A stretch of DNA of 36,154 nt from Thiobacillus sp. 65-1402 (lineage in GTDB: Bacteria; Pseudomonadota; Gammaproteobacteria; Burkholderiales; Thiobacillaceae), in contig NZ_MKUG01000002.1 in the NCBI RefSeq assembly GCF_001897685.1, forward strand, positions 1-36,154, read 5' to 3'. The translations under genes and the position numbers were made by a program. Under the pieces are notes generated by a model. The model was not told the origin of the DNA and did no database searches. It saw nothing but the letters and a program-made list of their open reading frames with translations. This document shows, in pieces, positions 14,661 through 22,051 of the stretch. Position 1 is the stretch's first letter. Each line of letters starts with the position of its first letter.

Positions 14661-16301
14661 TCAGGCCGCCGCCGGCGGCTCGGTCGGCACCGTTGCCAGA
14701 ACGTCGAGCAGGCTGATGCGCGCGTCGGCCTGGCCCACGCGGCCGAGCAGGCCGAAGTTCGCCAGCTTGTCGTTGATGCGCGCGTTGGCCTCGCATAGCA
14801 ACACCTTCACCCCGCGCTGCTGGAAGTGGCGCGTCAGATCGGCCAGCGCCTGCATCGCGGTGGCATCCACCATCGGAACCTGCCCCAGCCGCAAAATCAG
14901 CACGCGCGTCTGGTCGTGCAGACCGGCGAGCGTGCGCTCGAAGGTCGCGGCGGCGCCGAAGAACAGCGGCCCGTCGATCGAGTAGATCTGCACCCCCTTC
15001 GGCACTCCGACCGGGCACACGCCCGCGAGGCTGGTGTCGCTTTCGCCCTCGATCGTCACCGTCTCGCTCATGCGCTTCATGAACAGCAGCGCCGCCAGCA
15101 GCACGCCGACGTTGACCGCGATCACGAGGTCGGCGAACACCGTCAGCAGGAAGGTGATCAGCAGCAGCGCGCGGTCGTTGGCCGGCGCGTGGCGCAGCAG
15201 GTCGACGAAGTGGCGCGCCTCGCTCATGTTCCACGCCACCACGAACAGGATCGCCGCCAGCGCGGCGAGCGGAATGTGCGCCGCCAGCGGCGCCAGCGCG
15301 ACGATGACGGCGAGCAGCACGAGTGCGTGCACGATGCCGGCGAGCGGGCTGTTGCCGCCGTTGCGGATGTTGGTGGCGGTGCGCGCGATCGCGCCGGTGG
15401 CGGCGAAGCCGCCGAAGAAGGGCGTGGCGAGGTTGGCGATGCCCTGGCCGATCAGCTCCTGGTTGGGATTGTGGCGGGTGCCGGTCATGCCGTCGGCGAC
15501 CACCGCGCACAGCAGCGATTCGATCGCGCCGAGCATGGCGATGGTGAACGCCGGGCCGATGAGTTCCAGCACGCGGCCGAAGGTGACTTCCGGCAGTTGC
15601 AGCTCGGGCAGCCCTGATGGGATGCCGCCGAATGCGCTGCCGATGGTGGCGACGCCGTCGAACTGGAAGTAGGCCTGCGCCAGCGTGGCGGCGAGCATCG
15701 CGACGAGCGGGCTGGGAATGCGCCGGGTGACGCGGGGCATGAGTACGACGAGGACGAGCGCGCCGAGCGCGAGCAGCATGGTCGGCAGGTGCAGGCCGGG
15801 CATCGCCTCGACCAGCGCGATCAGCTTTTCGTGGAAGTGCTGGCCGGACGCTGCCGGCGCGAGGCCGAAGAAATCCTTCCACTGGCCGACGAAGATGATG
15901 ACCGCGATCCCGGCGGTGAAGCCGGTGATGACCGGGGTGGGGATGAAGCGGATGATGCCGCCCAGCTTGACCAGGCCCATCGCCAGCAGGATCAGGCCGG
16001 CCATCAGGGTGGCGATCTGCAGGCCGCCGATGCCGTATTGGGCGGTGATGCCGGCGAGGATGACGATGAAGGCGCCGGTCGGGCCGCTGATCGAGACGCG
16101 CGAGCTGCCGAACAGCGAAGCCAGCAGGCCGGCCACGATGCCGGTGTAGATGCCCTGCTCGGGGCGGGCGCCGCTGGCGATGGCGAAGGCCATGGCCAGC
16201 GGCAGCGCGACGACGCCGACCACCAGGCCGGCGCCGAGGTTGCGCATGAAGTGGCGCCGGCCGAACAGCCCGGCTTTCCAGGACTCCAGCGCGGCGATCA
16301 T
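14661..16301 (-). CDS. SulP-family anion transporter with STAS domain (first of three)
   Basis: SulP proteins carry anions such as sulfate or bicarbonate, often with Na+ or H+. This one has 546 residues: about ten or more membrane helices (20-415), the family segments LPLAMAFAIASG and GPTGAFIVILAG near the N-terminus, NPNQELIGQGIANLATPFFGGFAATGAIARTA split around 285-315, and a C-terminal cytoplasmic STAS domain (about 435-540). It is the last gene of a minus-strand operon, 9 bases after a gamma carbonic anhydrase, and lies back to back with the cbb operon. This context points to bicarbonate as substrate (inference); sulfate remains possible because the organism is probably a sulfur oxidiser. 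Confidence 0.92.
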   Translation of the reverse strand: MIAALESWKAGLFGRRHFMRNLGAGLVVGVVALPLAMAFAIASGARPEQGIYTGIVAGLLASLFGSSRVSISGPTGAFIVILAGITAQYGIGGLQIATLMAGLILLAMGLVKLGGIIRFIPTPVITGFTAGIAVIIFVGQWKDFFGLAPAASGQHFHEKLIALVEAMPGLHLPTMLLALGALVLVVLMPRVTRRIPSPLVAMLAATLAQAYFQFDGVATIGSAFGGIPSGLPELQLPEVTFGRVLELIGPAFTIAMLGAIESLLCAVVADGMTGTRHNPNQELIGQGIANLATPFFGGFAATGAIARTATNIRNGGNSPLAGIVHALVLLAVIVALAPLAAHIPLAALAAILFVVAWNMSEARHFVDLLRHAPANDRALLLITFLLTVFADLVIAVNVGVLLAALLFMKRMSETVTIEGESDTSLAGVCPVGVPKGVQIYSIDGPLFFGAAATFERTLAGLHDQTRVLILRLGQVPMVDATAMQALADLTRHFQQRGVKVLLCEANARINDKLANFGLLGRVGQADARISLLDVLATVPTEPPAAA

Positions 16302-16310
16302 GTCAGCGGA

Positions 16311-16871
16311 TCAGAACTCGTTGCGGATGCGCTTGTAACCCTTGACCAGCTCGTAGTTCGCCTGGGTCACGCTTTCCGAGAAGCTCGCAGCGTCGGGCGT
16401 GACGCGTTCGATCGTTTCCAGATCCTTGTCGGAGTGAATGTTGGCGGTCGAAGGGATATAGAAGCTGTGCGGCACTTCGCAGCCTTCGACCACCGAGTTG
16501 TGGCGGATCACCGAGTGGCTGCCGACCACGCAGTTGAACAGCACCGAGTTGAAGCCGACGAAGACGCTGTCGCCGACGGTGCAGGGGCCGTGCACGATCG
16601 AGCGGTGTGCGATCGAGGTGCCCTTGCCGATGTTGACGCCGCCGCCGGCCTTGCAGTGGATGACGACGCCGTCCTGGATGTTGGAGTTGGCGCCGATGAC
16701 GATGGGCTCCATCTCGCCGTTCTCATCGACCTCGTCGGCGCGGATCACGGCGTAGGGGCCGATGAAGACGTTCTCTTCGACGATGACCTTGCCGCAGAGG
16801 ATGGCGGTGGGGTCGACGAAGGCGGTTTCGTGCACGACGGGCACATGTCCGGAAGGATTTTTTCGAATCAT
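16311..16871 (-). CDS. Gamma-class carbonic anhydrase-like protein
   Basis: This protein probably interconverts CO2 and bicarbonate. From ATG 16871 it has 186 residues forming a left-handed beta-helix with hexapeptide repeats (about 18-145) and a C-terminal helix. The three zinc ligands expected for the family are present: His72 (VIHCK), His89 and His94 (SIAHRSIVHG), with the catalytic-site companions Arg44, Asp46, Gln66 and Asp67. The second acidic loop of the Cam type is absent, which fits CamH-like enzymes, but an acidic insert (DEVDENGEMEP) follows Arg44. An in-frame start 45 bases upstream is less likely. It sits between the TauE/SafE and SulP genes, so a role in inorganic carbon handling is a strong contextual inference. 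Confidence 0.88.
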   Translation of the reverse strand: MIRKNPSGHVPVVHETAFVDPTAILCGKVIVEENVFIGPYAVIRADEVDENGEMEPIVIGANSNIQDGVVIHCKAGGGVNIGKGTSIAHRSIVHGPCTVGDSVFVGFNSVLFNCVVGSHSVIRHNSVVEGCEVPHSFYIPSTANIHSDKDLETIERVTPDAASFSESVTQANYELVKGYKRIRNEF

Positions 16872-16898
16872 GATGATGTCTCGAGCGGTACAGATGGA

Positions 16899-16927
16899 CA
16901 GAGAGCCGGGGGGCACCCGGCTCTCTG
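16899..16927. promoter_or_regulatory. Perfect hairpin between permease and carbonic anhydrase genes
   Basis: CAGAGAGCCGGG (16899-16910) and CCCGGCTCTCTG (16916-16927) form a perfect 12-bp stem with a 5-base loop. On the operon strand no T-run follows. It therefore looks more like an mRNA processing or stabilising element, or a weak attenuator, than a terminator. It lies between the stop of the TauE/SafE gene and the carbonic anhydrase start. Confidence 0.65.
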
Positions 16928-16964
16928 GATAATACCACTGCCCCCGGCGGCGGCCGGGCGGCGC

Positions 16965-18056
16965 TTACTCGGCGACGCCGACCTGGTCGGTGTGCGCCGC
17001 GTGCTGCTTCTTGTGCTCGCGGATGCCCTTGAACAGCGCCGACAGCACGGTCCACGCGCCGACGATCAGCGCCAGCGCCAGCACGCCGTCGCCGACCCAC
17101 TTGAGGATCTGCACGGTCGACTCGGGCAACGGCTCGATCATGCCGAGCTTGCCGAGGTAGCCGGGGATGTAGAAGAAGCGCGAAAACAGCACGGTCAGCA
17201 TGATCACCGCCATGGTGAACTTGACCTGGTAGTCCTTCACGTAGGTGGTGCCGATGGCGCCGACCTGGATGCCGAACAGCGAGCCGAGCAGGATCAGCAT
17301 GGCGAGGCGGATGTCGACCACGCCTTCGAGGCCGTAGAAGATGGTGCCGCCGAGGCCCATGATGAAGGCGATGACCAACTCGGTGGCCGAGGCCATGATC
17401 GCCGGCAGGCCGAGGATGTAGATCATCGCCGGCACGCCGATGAAGCCGCCGACCGCGATCGCCGAGGCGAGGAAGCCGGTGGCGAAGCCGATCGGCACCA
17501 GGAACAGGATCGAGATCCGGGCCTGCGCGCCCTTCGAGTAGATCATGGTGCCGGGGATGTTGACCGACTGCACCCAGCGCGCCAGCTTGGTGAGCGGGGC
17601 GGCCTGCTCGCTGCCGTCGCCGGCGTCGTCGAGCGCCTTCAGCTTCTTGTAGTCCTTCAGCACGAAGCCGCCGACGATGGCGAGCGTGACGACGAACATG
17701 CCGGACACGTAGAGGTCGGTACCGACCGCGCCGAAGGCGTTCTTGATGTTGGTCATCACGTGCTTGCCGAACAGCACGCCGGCTTCGGCGAACAGGCCGA
17801 GGATCAAGCCCAGCTTGACGTCGACCTGGCCGTACTTGTTGCGCTTGACCGCGCCGACCAGCGCCTTGGGAAACTTGTGGCAGATGTTGGAGGCGACCGC
17901 GACGATGCCGGGCGCGCCCAGGGTCATCATTGCCGGGGTCAGCACGAAGGCGCCGCCGGAGCCGATGAAGCCGGACACCATGCCGCCGACGAAGCCGACC
18001 AGGATCAGCAGGATCGCGGTCAGGGGAGTGATTTCAATGAAATTGATGAGTTCCAT
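16965..18056 (-). CDS. TauE/SafE family anion permease
   Basis: This is a membrane protein of the TauE/SafE (DUF81) family, whose members move small anions such as sulfite, sulfoacetate or other organic anions. Its 363 residues carry two related halves, each starting with a Gly-rich loop: GFVGGMVSGFIGSGGAFVLTP split around 21-41 and a second GFATGFLASAIAVGGFIGVP around 195-214. A charged cytoplasmic loop (about 125-165) separates them, and the tail is His/Lys-rich (REHKKQHAAH). It is in the middle of the operon with carbonic anhydrase and SulP. Substrate is unknown; sulfite is the conventional guess, but a carbon-related anion is equally consistent with the context. Confidence 0.9.
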   Translation of the reverse strand: MELINFIEITPLTAILLILVGFVGGMVSGFIGSGGAFVLTPAMMTLGAPGIVAVASNICHKFPKALVGAVKRNKYGQVDVKLGLILGLFAEAGVLFGKHVMTNIKNAFGAVGTDLYVSGMFVVTLAIVGGFVLKDYKKLKALDDAGDGSEQAAPLTKLARWVQSVNIPGTMIYSKGAQARISILFLVPIGFATGFLASAIAVGGFIGVPAMIYILGLPAIMASATELVIAFIMGLGGTIFYGLEGVVDIRLAMLILLGSLFGIQVGAIGTTYVKDYQVKFTMAVIMLTVLFSRFFYIPGYLGKLGMIEPLPESTVQILKWVGDGVLALALIVGAWTVLSALFKGIREHKKQHAAHTDQVGVAE

Positions 18057-18086
18057 GATGGGTATGATCTCGTTGGGTGGATGCGC

Positions 18087-18401
18087 TTACTTCTTGGCCT
18101 TGAGACCGAACAGGTCCCAGAACACGCCGGTGAAGTTGCCGTGGGTATACGACAGCGCGAACGCCATCGCGATGGGCGCGAACACGTACCACCACACGCC
18201 GTCGATGAAGGTGCCGCCCTCGGCCGCGCAGAGCTCGGGCGTGGCCTTGTTGTAGTAGTCGGTGCCGGCCACGCAGGCATCGAGCGTGGTGTGCGCCAGC
18301 ACTTCGAAGGAACCGGCGTACTGGAACAGCAGCCAGTACAGCACCACGGTGATGCTGCCCCACAGCAGGGCGGGGCCGAGTTTGGACTTGTCTTTGATCA
18401 T
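18087..18401 (-). CDS. Two-helix membrane protein, operon partner of TauE/SafE
   Basis: This 104-residue protein is of unrecognised family. A basic N-terminus (MIKDKSK) precedes membrane helix 1 (about 11-28). A loop of about 40 residues holds two cysteines (Cys43 and Cys58) that could form a disulfide if periplasmic, and helix 2 (about 69-86) is followed by an aromatic amphipathic end (FTGVFWDLFGLKAKK). The gene ends 30 bases before the TauE/SafE gene, so the two are surely cotranscribed. It may be a small subunit of that permease (inference). No catalytic motif is visible. Confidence 0.82.
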   Translation of the reverse strand: MIKDKSKLGPALLWGSITVVLYWLLFQYAGSFEVLAHTTLDACVAGTDYYNKATPELCAAEGGTFIDGVWWYVFAPIAMAFALSYTHGNFTGVFWDLFGLKAKK

Positions 18402-18438
18402 GGAGAGGCTCCCTAAACGTGAAAGGTGGATGAAAGGA

Positions 18439-18813
18439 TCAGGCTTCGTGCGGCTGGCCCGGCGAATCGGAGGCGGCGACCAGCGGACACTCCAGCCGCG
18501 CCCAGTGGTCGGTGCCGTTCTCGGTCGCCCAGGCGCCGGGGCGGCCGACGACGACCGAGACGATGCCCTCGTGGCTGCGTGCGTAATCGACGACCTGGCG
18601 GATATCGATGCCCGGCATCGGGGTCAGGCGGCAACTCACCTCGCCGCGTGACAACTGGGTGAGGCGGGTGACGATGTCTTCCCAGCGCGGATGGTCGGGA
18701 TCGGCGATGACCTCGAGGTCGGCGTCCATGCGGCGCGCCAGGGCCGCACCCGCGGCGAACAGGCGTTCGACCGGCGAGACGGGGCGCAGGGCCAGCAGCA
18801 CGCGACGCGACAT
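18439..18813 (-). CDS. UspA-like protein, degenerate nucleotide site
   Basis: This 124-residue soluble protein has the start of a universal stress protein fold: MSRRVLLALRP, a helix with AAGALARRMDADLEVI, and a C-terminal segment VVVGRPGAWATENGT...LECPLVAA where UspA proteins have their ATP loop and last strand. The usual G-x2-G-x9-G(S/T) ATP motif is not intact, so it may be a non-nucleotide-binding member. Its ATG overlaps the stop of the upstream 62-residue gene (ATGA-type overlap, 18811-18815), showing translational coupling. A much longer open frame upstream is not used, because it would overlap that gene completely in a low-complexity Arg-rich translation. Confidence 0.75.
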   Translation of the reverse strand: MSRRVLLALRPVSPVERLFAAGAALARRMDADLEVIADPDHPRWEDIVTRLTQLSRGEVSCRLTPMPGIDIRQVVDYARSHEGIVSVVVGRPGAWATENGTDHWARLECPLVAASDSPGQPHEA

Positions 18814-19001
18814 CAGGCGGGCTCGGCGACGGCGGCAACGGGGAGTTCGGCCGGCGCTTCGCGCCCGTCCTGCGGCCGGGCCGCCGCTTCGGCGCGCTCG
18901 GGCATGGCCCAGCCGAGGCCGCGGGCGGATTGCAGGCGTTCTTCCAGATAGGTCTGGTAGGGCGTGCGCGGGGTCAGCACTTCGATACGCAGTTTTGACA
19001 T
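18813..19001 (-). CDS. 62-residue protein heading the sigma-54 operon
   Basis: This is a small soluble protein of unrecognised family: an ordered N-terminal part (MSKLRIEVLTPRTPYQTYLEERLQ split by a turn, about 1-24) followed by an Ala/Pro/Glu-rich, probably disordered tail. It is the first gene after the predicted sigma-54 promoter, with a predicted 5' leader of about 29 bases, and overlaps the UspA-like gene at the stop. The spacing from the promoter and the coupled overlap are the main evidence that it is real. The function is unknown. Confidence 0.65.
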   Translation of the reverse strand: MSKLRIEVLTPRTPYQTYLEERLQSARGLGWAMPERAEAAARPQDGREAPAELPVAAVAEPA

Positions 19002-19040
19002 GGTCTTGACTCGCTTTTGACATTGAGTTGAGTGGTCTTA

Positions 19041-19056
19041 AGCACCATGCGTGCCA
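19041..19056 (-). promoter_or_regulatory. Sigma-54 promoter of the 62aa-usp-TauE-CA-SulP operon
   Basis: On the minus strand the sequence reads TGGCACGCATGGTGCT. It matches the sigma-54 consensus TGGCACG-N4-TTGCW at every fixed position but one, with the required GG-N10-GC spacing. The start of transcription would fall near 19030, about 29 bases before the first ATG. The adjacent divergent genes encode a kinase and a sigma-54 activator. Confidence 0.8.
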
Positions 19057-19120
19057 GGGTAAATAATCTCAATAAATCAGTATGTTGACGTTTGGTCTCG
19101 GGGCGGGGCACGCTGGGGTT

Positions 19121-19135
19121 GTTACATTTTGCAAC
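19121..19135. promoter_or_regulatory. Candidate enhancer site for the NtrC-type activator
   Basis: GTTACATTTTGCAAC is an imperfect dyad (GTTACA / TGCAAC around three bases). It is centred about 98 bp upstream of the predicted sigma-54 transcription start, the usual distance of an activator enhancer, and just 20 bases before the kinase ATG, allowing autoregulation. A related 15-mer lies ahead of the second SulP gene at 21993-22007. Confidence 0.5.
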
Positions 19136-19154
19136 GTGAGGTTAGACTCTCGGG

Positions 19155-20603
19155 ATGCGTTCCCTCCAAGCCAAGATCGCGCTGGCCTATCTCTCGCTCG
19201 CGGCGCTCGTCGTCGGCCTGTCGGCGGTCGCGTTGATCGAGCTGGCGCGCATCGAGGACAAGGTGCGCGAGGGCGGCAAGGTGACCGAGTTGTTCGACGC
19301 GACACTGGAAATGCGGCGTTTCGAGAAGAACTACTTCCTCTATGGCCAGCCGGCCGACCTCGACGACCATGCCCGCTTTCTCGCGCGCACGCGCGAGCTG
19401 GCGGGGCGCGATGCGGCGGTGATCGACGCGGTGGCCGGGCGCGGAACGGCGGCGCGGCTGGCTGGCGGGTTGGCGGGCTACGCGGAGGCCATGGCCGCGC
19501 ACGTGCGCCGGCCGGCCGACGATGCGGTATCCGCGCGGGTGCGTGCCTACGGCAACCGCATCGTCACCCTGGGCGAGCAGCTCGCGCAGCGCGAGCGGCG
19601 CTCGGTCGACCTCGCGCTGCAGGCCCACCGCCGCAATTTCCTGTTTTTCCTGGGCGCAGTGGCGGCGATCCTGGTGCTGACCGGTTTTCTGCTTGCGCGC
19701 CTCGTCACGCGCCCGTTGAAGGCCATGGAGGTCCACATGGAGGCGGTCGCCAGCGGCCAGCTGGTGCGGCTCGAGCCGGATAGCCGCGACCGCGAATTCG
19801 TCTCGCTGACCGAGGCGTTCAATCACGTGCTCGACGAGCTGGAACGCCGCCAGCACACCCTGGTGCGCTCGGAAAAGCTCGCTTCGCTCGGCACGCTGCT
19901 GTCGGGGGTGGCGCACGAGCTCAACAACCCGCTGTCGAACATCTCCTCGTCGGCGCAGATTCTCAGGGAGGACCCGTCGATCGACCCGGAACTGCGTGCG
20001 CAGATGATCGAGGATATCGACGCCGAGACCCTGCGCGCGCGCCACATCGTGCGCGCGCTGCTCGACTATTCCGGCGACCGCGATTTCCGGCTGCGACCGG
20101 TGGCGCTCGCCGGGCTGGTCGAGGAGACGCTGCGCTTCCTCAAGAACAAGCGCCCGACCGGGGTCGAGGTCCGCGTCGACATCCCGGCCGGGCTCACCGT
20201 CACCGCCGACCGCCCGCGCCTGCAGCAGGTGCTGCTCAACCTCGTCGTCAACGCCTACGACGCCATGGGTAGCGCCGGCGAGCTCGCCATCGCGGCGCGC
20301 CAGCTGAGGGCAGGCGAACGCGACGACGATTTCCCGGCGCCGCTTTCCGGCGGCCGCGCCGGCGGCGCGGCGGTGGAGATCGAGGTGGCCGACAACGGTC
20401 CCGGCATCCCGCCCGAGATTCTCGAGCGCGTATTCGACCCCTTCTTCACCACCAAGGGGGTGGGCCACGGCAGCGGGCTGGGGCTCTTCATCGCCTATGA
20501 GATCATCGAGAAACACGGCGGCTGCATGGTCGCCGACAACCGTCCCGGCGGCGGCGCGCGCTTCCGCATCCGCCTGCCGGCCGACCTGAAAGAATCCGCA
20601 TGA
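19155..20603 (+). CDS. Sensor histidine kinase of an NtrC-type two-component system
   Basis: This is a membrane kinase that phosphorylates the regulator encoded next to it. Of its 482 residues, a membrane helix lies near 9-28, then a helical periplasmic sensor (about 29-155), a second membrane helix (about 160-182), a HAMP segment (about 183-235), and a HisKA domain with His254 in GVAHELNNPLSN, the NtrB-like form of the H-box. The ATP-binding domain has NLVVNAYDA (N box), DNGPGIP (G1), FDPFFTTK (F box) and GSGLGLFIA (G2). Its stop overlaps the regulator start by four bases. It is divergent from the operon headed by the sigma-54 promoter. The signal is unknown, but the neighbouring transporters and carbonic anhydrase suggest an inorganic-carbon-related cue. 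Confidence 0.95.
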   Translation: MRSLQAKIALAYLSLAALVVGLSAVALIELARIEDKVREGGKVTELFDATLEMRRFEKNYFLYGQPADLDDHARFLARTRELAGRDAAVIDAVAGRGTAARLAGGLAGYAEAMAAHVRRPADDAVSARVRAYGNRIVTLGEQLAQRERRSVDLALQAHRRNFLFFLGAVAAILVLTGFLLARLVTRPLKAMEVHMEAVASGQLVRLEPDSRDREFVSLTEAFNHVLDELERRQHTLVRSEKLASLGTLLSGVAHELNNPLSNISSSAQILREDPSIDPELRAQMIEDIDAETLRARHIVRALLDYSGDRDFRLRPVALAGLVEETLRFLKNKRPTGVEVRVDIPAGLTVTADRPRLQQVLLNLVVNAYDAMGSAGELAIAARQLRAGERDDDFPAPLSGGRAGGAAVEIEVADNGPGIPPEILERVFDPFFTTKGVGHGSGLGLFIAYEIIEKHGGCMVADNRPGGGARFRIRLPADLKESA

Positions 20604-21952
20604 ACGCACGTCTCCTGCTCGTCGACGACGAGCGCATCGCCCTCAGGAACCTCGAACACGTGCTGGCGAAGGAGGGCTACGACATCGTCGCCACCCAGAG
20701 CGGCCGTCACGCGCTTGAGCTGGTCGACACGAAGCCCTTCGACCTGGTGCTGACCGACCTCAAGATGGACAAGGTCGACGGCATGCAGCTCTTGCAGCAC
20801 TGCAAGGCGCGCCATCCCGACCTCGAGGTGATCATGATCACCGGCTTCGCCACGCTGGAATCCGCGGTGGAAGCGATGAAGGTCGGCGCCTTCCACTACA
20901 TCGCCAAGCCGTTCCGCCTCGACGAGGTGCGGCAGACCGTCGCCGAGGCGCTGGAGAAGGTGCGCCTGAAGCGCGAGAACCGCGCGCTGCGCGAGCAGCT
21001 CGACGCCGTCAACGGCCGCACCCGCATCGTCACCCGCGACGGCGGCATGCAGAAGCTGCTGGACATGGCGCGCCAGGTCGCCGGCACCGGCGCCAACGTG
21101 CTGATCACCGGCGAATCGGGCACCGGCAAGGAGCTGTTCGCGCGCTACCTGCACGAGCACGGCGGCCGCCCCAAGGGCCCCTTCGTCGCGGTCAACTGCG
21201 GCGCGTTCAACGAAGAACTGCTGGCCAACGAGCTGTTCGGCCACGAGAAGGGCGCGTTCACCGGCGCCGTCGGCAAGGCGGGCCTCTTGCTCGCGGCCCA
21301 CGGCGGCACGCTGTTCCTCGACGAGGTCACCGAGATGTCGCCCGGCATGCAGGTCAAGCTGCTGCGGGTGATCCAGGAGCGCGAGGTGCTGCCGGTCGGC
21401 GGCACCAAGCCGGTCAAGATCGACGTGCGCTTCATCGCCGCCAGCAACCGCAACATGAAGGACTGGGTCGCCGACGGCCGCTTCCGCCAGGACCTGTATT
21501 TCCGCCTCAACGTCGTCAACCTGCACATTCCACCGCTGTCCGAGCGGCGCGACGATATCCCGCTGCTGGCGCAGTACTTCCTCGACCGCGCCGCGCCGGT
21601 GATGGGCAAGCCGGTGCGGGCGCTCTCCGACGAGGCGCTGGCGCTGCTGAAAAGCTACGATTTTCCCGGCAACGTCCGCGAACTGGAGAACATCATCGAG
21701 CGTGGCGTTGCCTTGTGCCAGGGCGACACCCTGGCGGCGGCGCACCTGCCCGACGACCTGCGCGACCTGACGATCAAGGCCTTCCGCCGCCGCGAAGGCC
21801 GTGTCGCCTCGCTCGAGGAGCAGGAACGCGAGTACATCCAGTGGGTGCTCGAGCAGGCGCACGGCAACCAGACGCTGGCGGCGCAGATGCTCGGCATCGA
21901 CCGGGTGTCGCTGTGGCGCAAGCTCAAGCGCTACGGCGGGGAGGCGGGCTGA
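20600..21952 (+). CDS. Sigma-54-dependent response regulator (NtrC family)
   Basis: When phosphorylated, this protein should open sigma-54 promoters. It has 450 residues: a receiver domain (about 1-120) with Asp53 as phosphate acceptor; an AAA+ domain (about 145-375) with Walker A GESGTGKE at 171-178 and the sigma-54-contact loop GAFTGA at 218-223; and a Fis-type helix-turn-helix at the C-terminus ([20 protein letters not shown] region, about 418-445). All motifs are intact. ATG overlaps the kinase stop. The natural target is the divergent sigma-54 promoter at 19041-19056, and possibly the second SulP gene directly downstream. Confidence 0.96.
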   Translation: MNARLLLVDDERIALRNLEHVLAKEGYDIVATQSGRHALELVDTKPFDLVLTDLKMDKVDGMQLLQHCKARHPDLEVIMITGFATLESAVEAMKVGAFHYIAKPFRLDEVRQTVAEALEKVRLKRENRALREQLDAVNGRTRIVTRDGGMQKLLDMARQVAGTGANVLITGESGTGKELFARYLHEHGGRPKGPFVAVNCGAFNEELLANELFGHEKGAFTGAVGKAGLLLAAHGGTLFLDEVTEMSPGMQVKLLRVIQEREVLPVGGTKPVKIDVRFIAASNRNMKDWVADGRFRQDLYFRLNVVNLHIPPLSERRDDIPLLAQYFLDRAAPVMGKPVRALSDEALALLKSYDFPGNVRELENIIERGVALCQGDTLAAAHLPDDLRDLTIKAFRRREGRVASLEEQEREYIQWVLEQAHGNQTLAAQMLGIDRVSLWRKLKRYGGEAG

Positions 21953-21956
21953 GCGA

Positions 21957-21985
21957 AAAGCCCTTCCGGGAGGGCGGGGTTTTTG
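21957..21985 (+). terminator. Short terminator after the sigma-54 activator gene
   Basis: GCCCT (21960-21964) pairs with AGGGC (21971-21975), followed by GGGG and a T5 run. The stem is short, so termination may be partial. The same bases overlap a possible sigma-54 promoter for the next gene, so one of the two readings may be coincidental. Confidence 0.5.
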
Positions 21986-21987
21986 CT
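21972..21987 (+). promoter_or_regulatory. Possible sigma-54 promoter of the second SulP gene
   Basis: GGGCGGGGTTTTTGCT has the obligatory GG-N10-GC spacing and a perfect TTGCT at -12, with three mismatches in the -24 box. The expected start would be near 21998, about 54 bases before the ATG. The T-run may instead belong to the terminator of the preceding gene. The call rests on spacing and on the adjacent sigma-54 activator gene. Confidence 0.35.
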
Positions 21988-21992
21988 AAACT

Positions 21993-22018
21993 GTTGCAGT
22001 TTGAAACGCTAGCGTTTC
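21993..22018. promoter_or_regulatory. Operator candidate upstream of the second SulP gene
   Basis: GTTGCAGTTTGAAAC (21993-22007) matches the enhancer candidate at 19121-19135 in 12 of 15 positions. It runs into a perfect 16-base palindrome, GAAACGCTAGCGTTTC (22003-22018). Both lie within 60 bases of the SulP start codon and so could bind a regulator, possibly the NtrC-type protein encoded just upstream. Confidence 0.45.
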
Positions 22019-22051
22019 TCTTTTCAACGTTTTCCCGCCGTCCCGCCCGCC

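Noticed and set aside
15789-18416. An 875-codon open frame on the plus strand across SulP, carbonic anhydrase and TauE/SafE
   Set aside because: It crosses three well-supported opposite-strand genes and translates to Asp/His/Gln-rich sequence, a typical antisense shadow.
18439-19023. Extended form of the Usp-like protein starting near 19023
   Set aside because: The extra 70 residues are Arg/Pro-rich and overlap the 62-residue gene in another frame. The internal ATG gives a normal Usp start and a coupled overlap.
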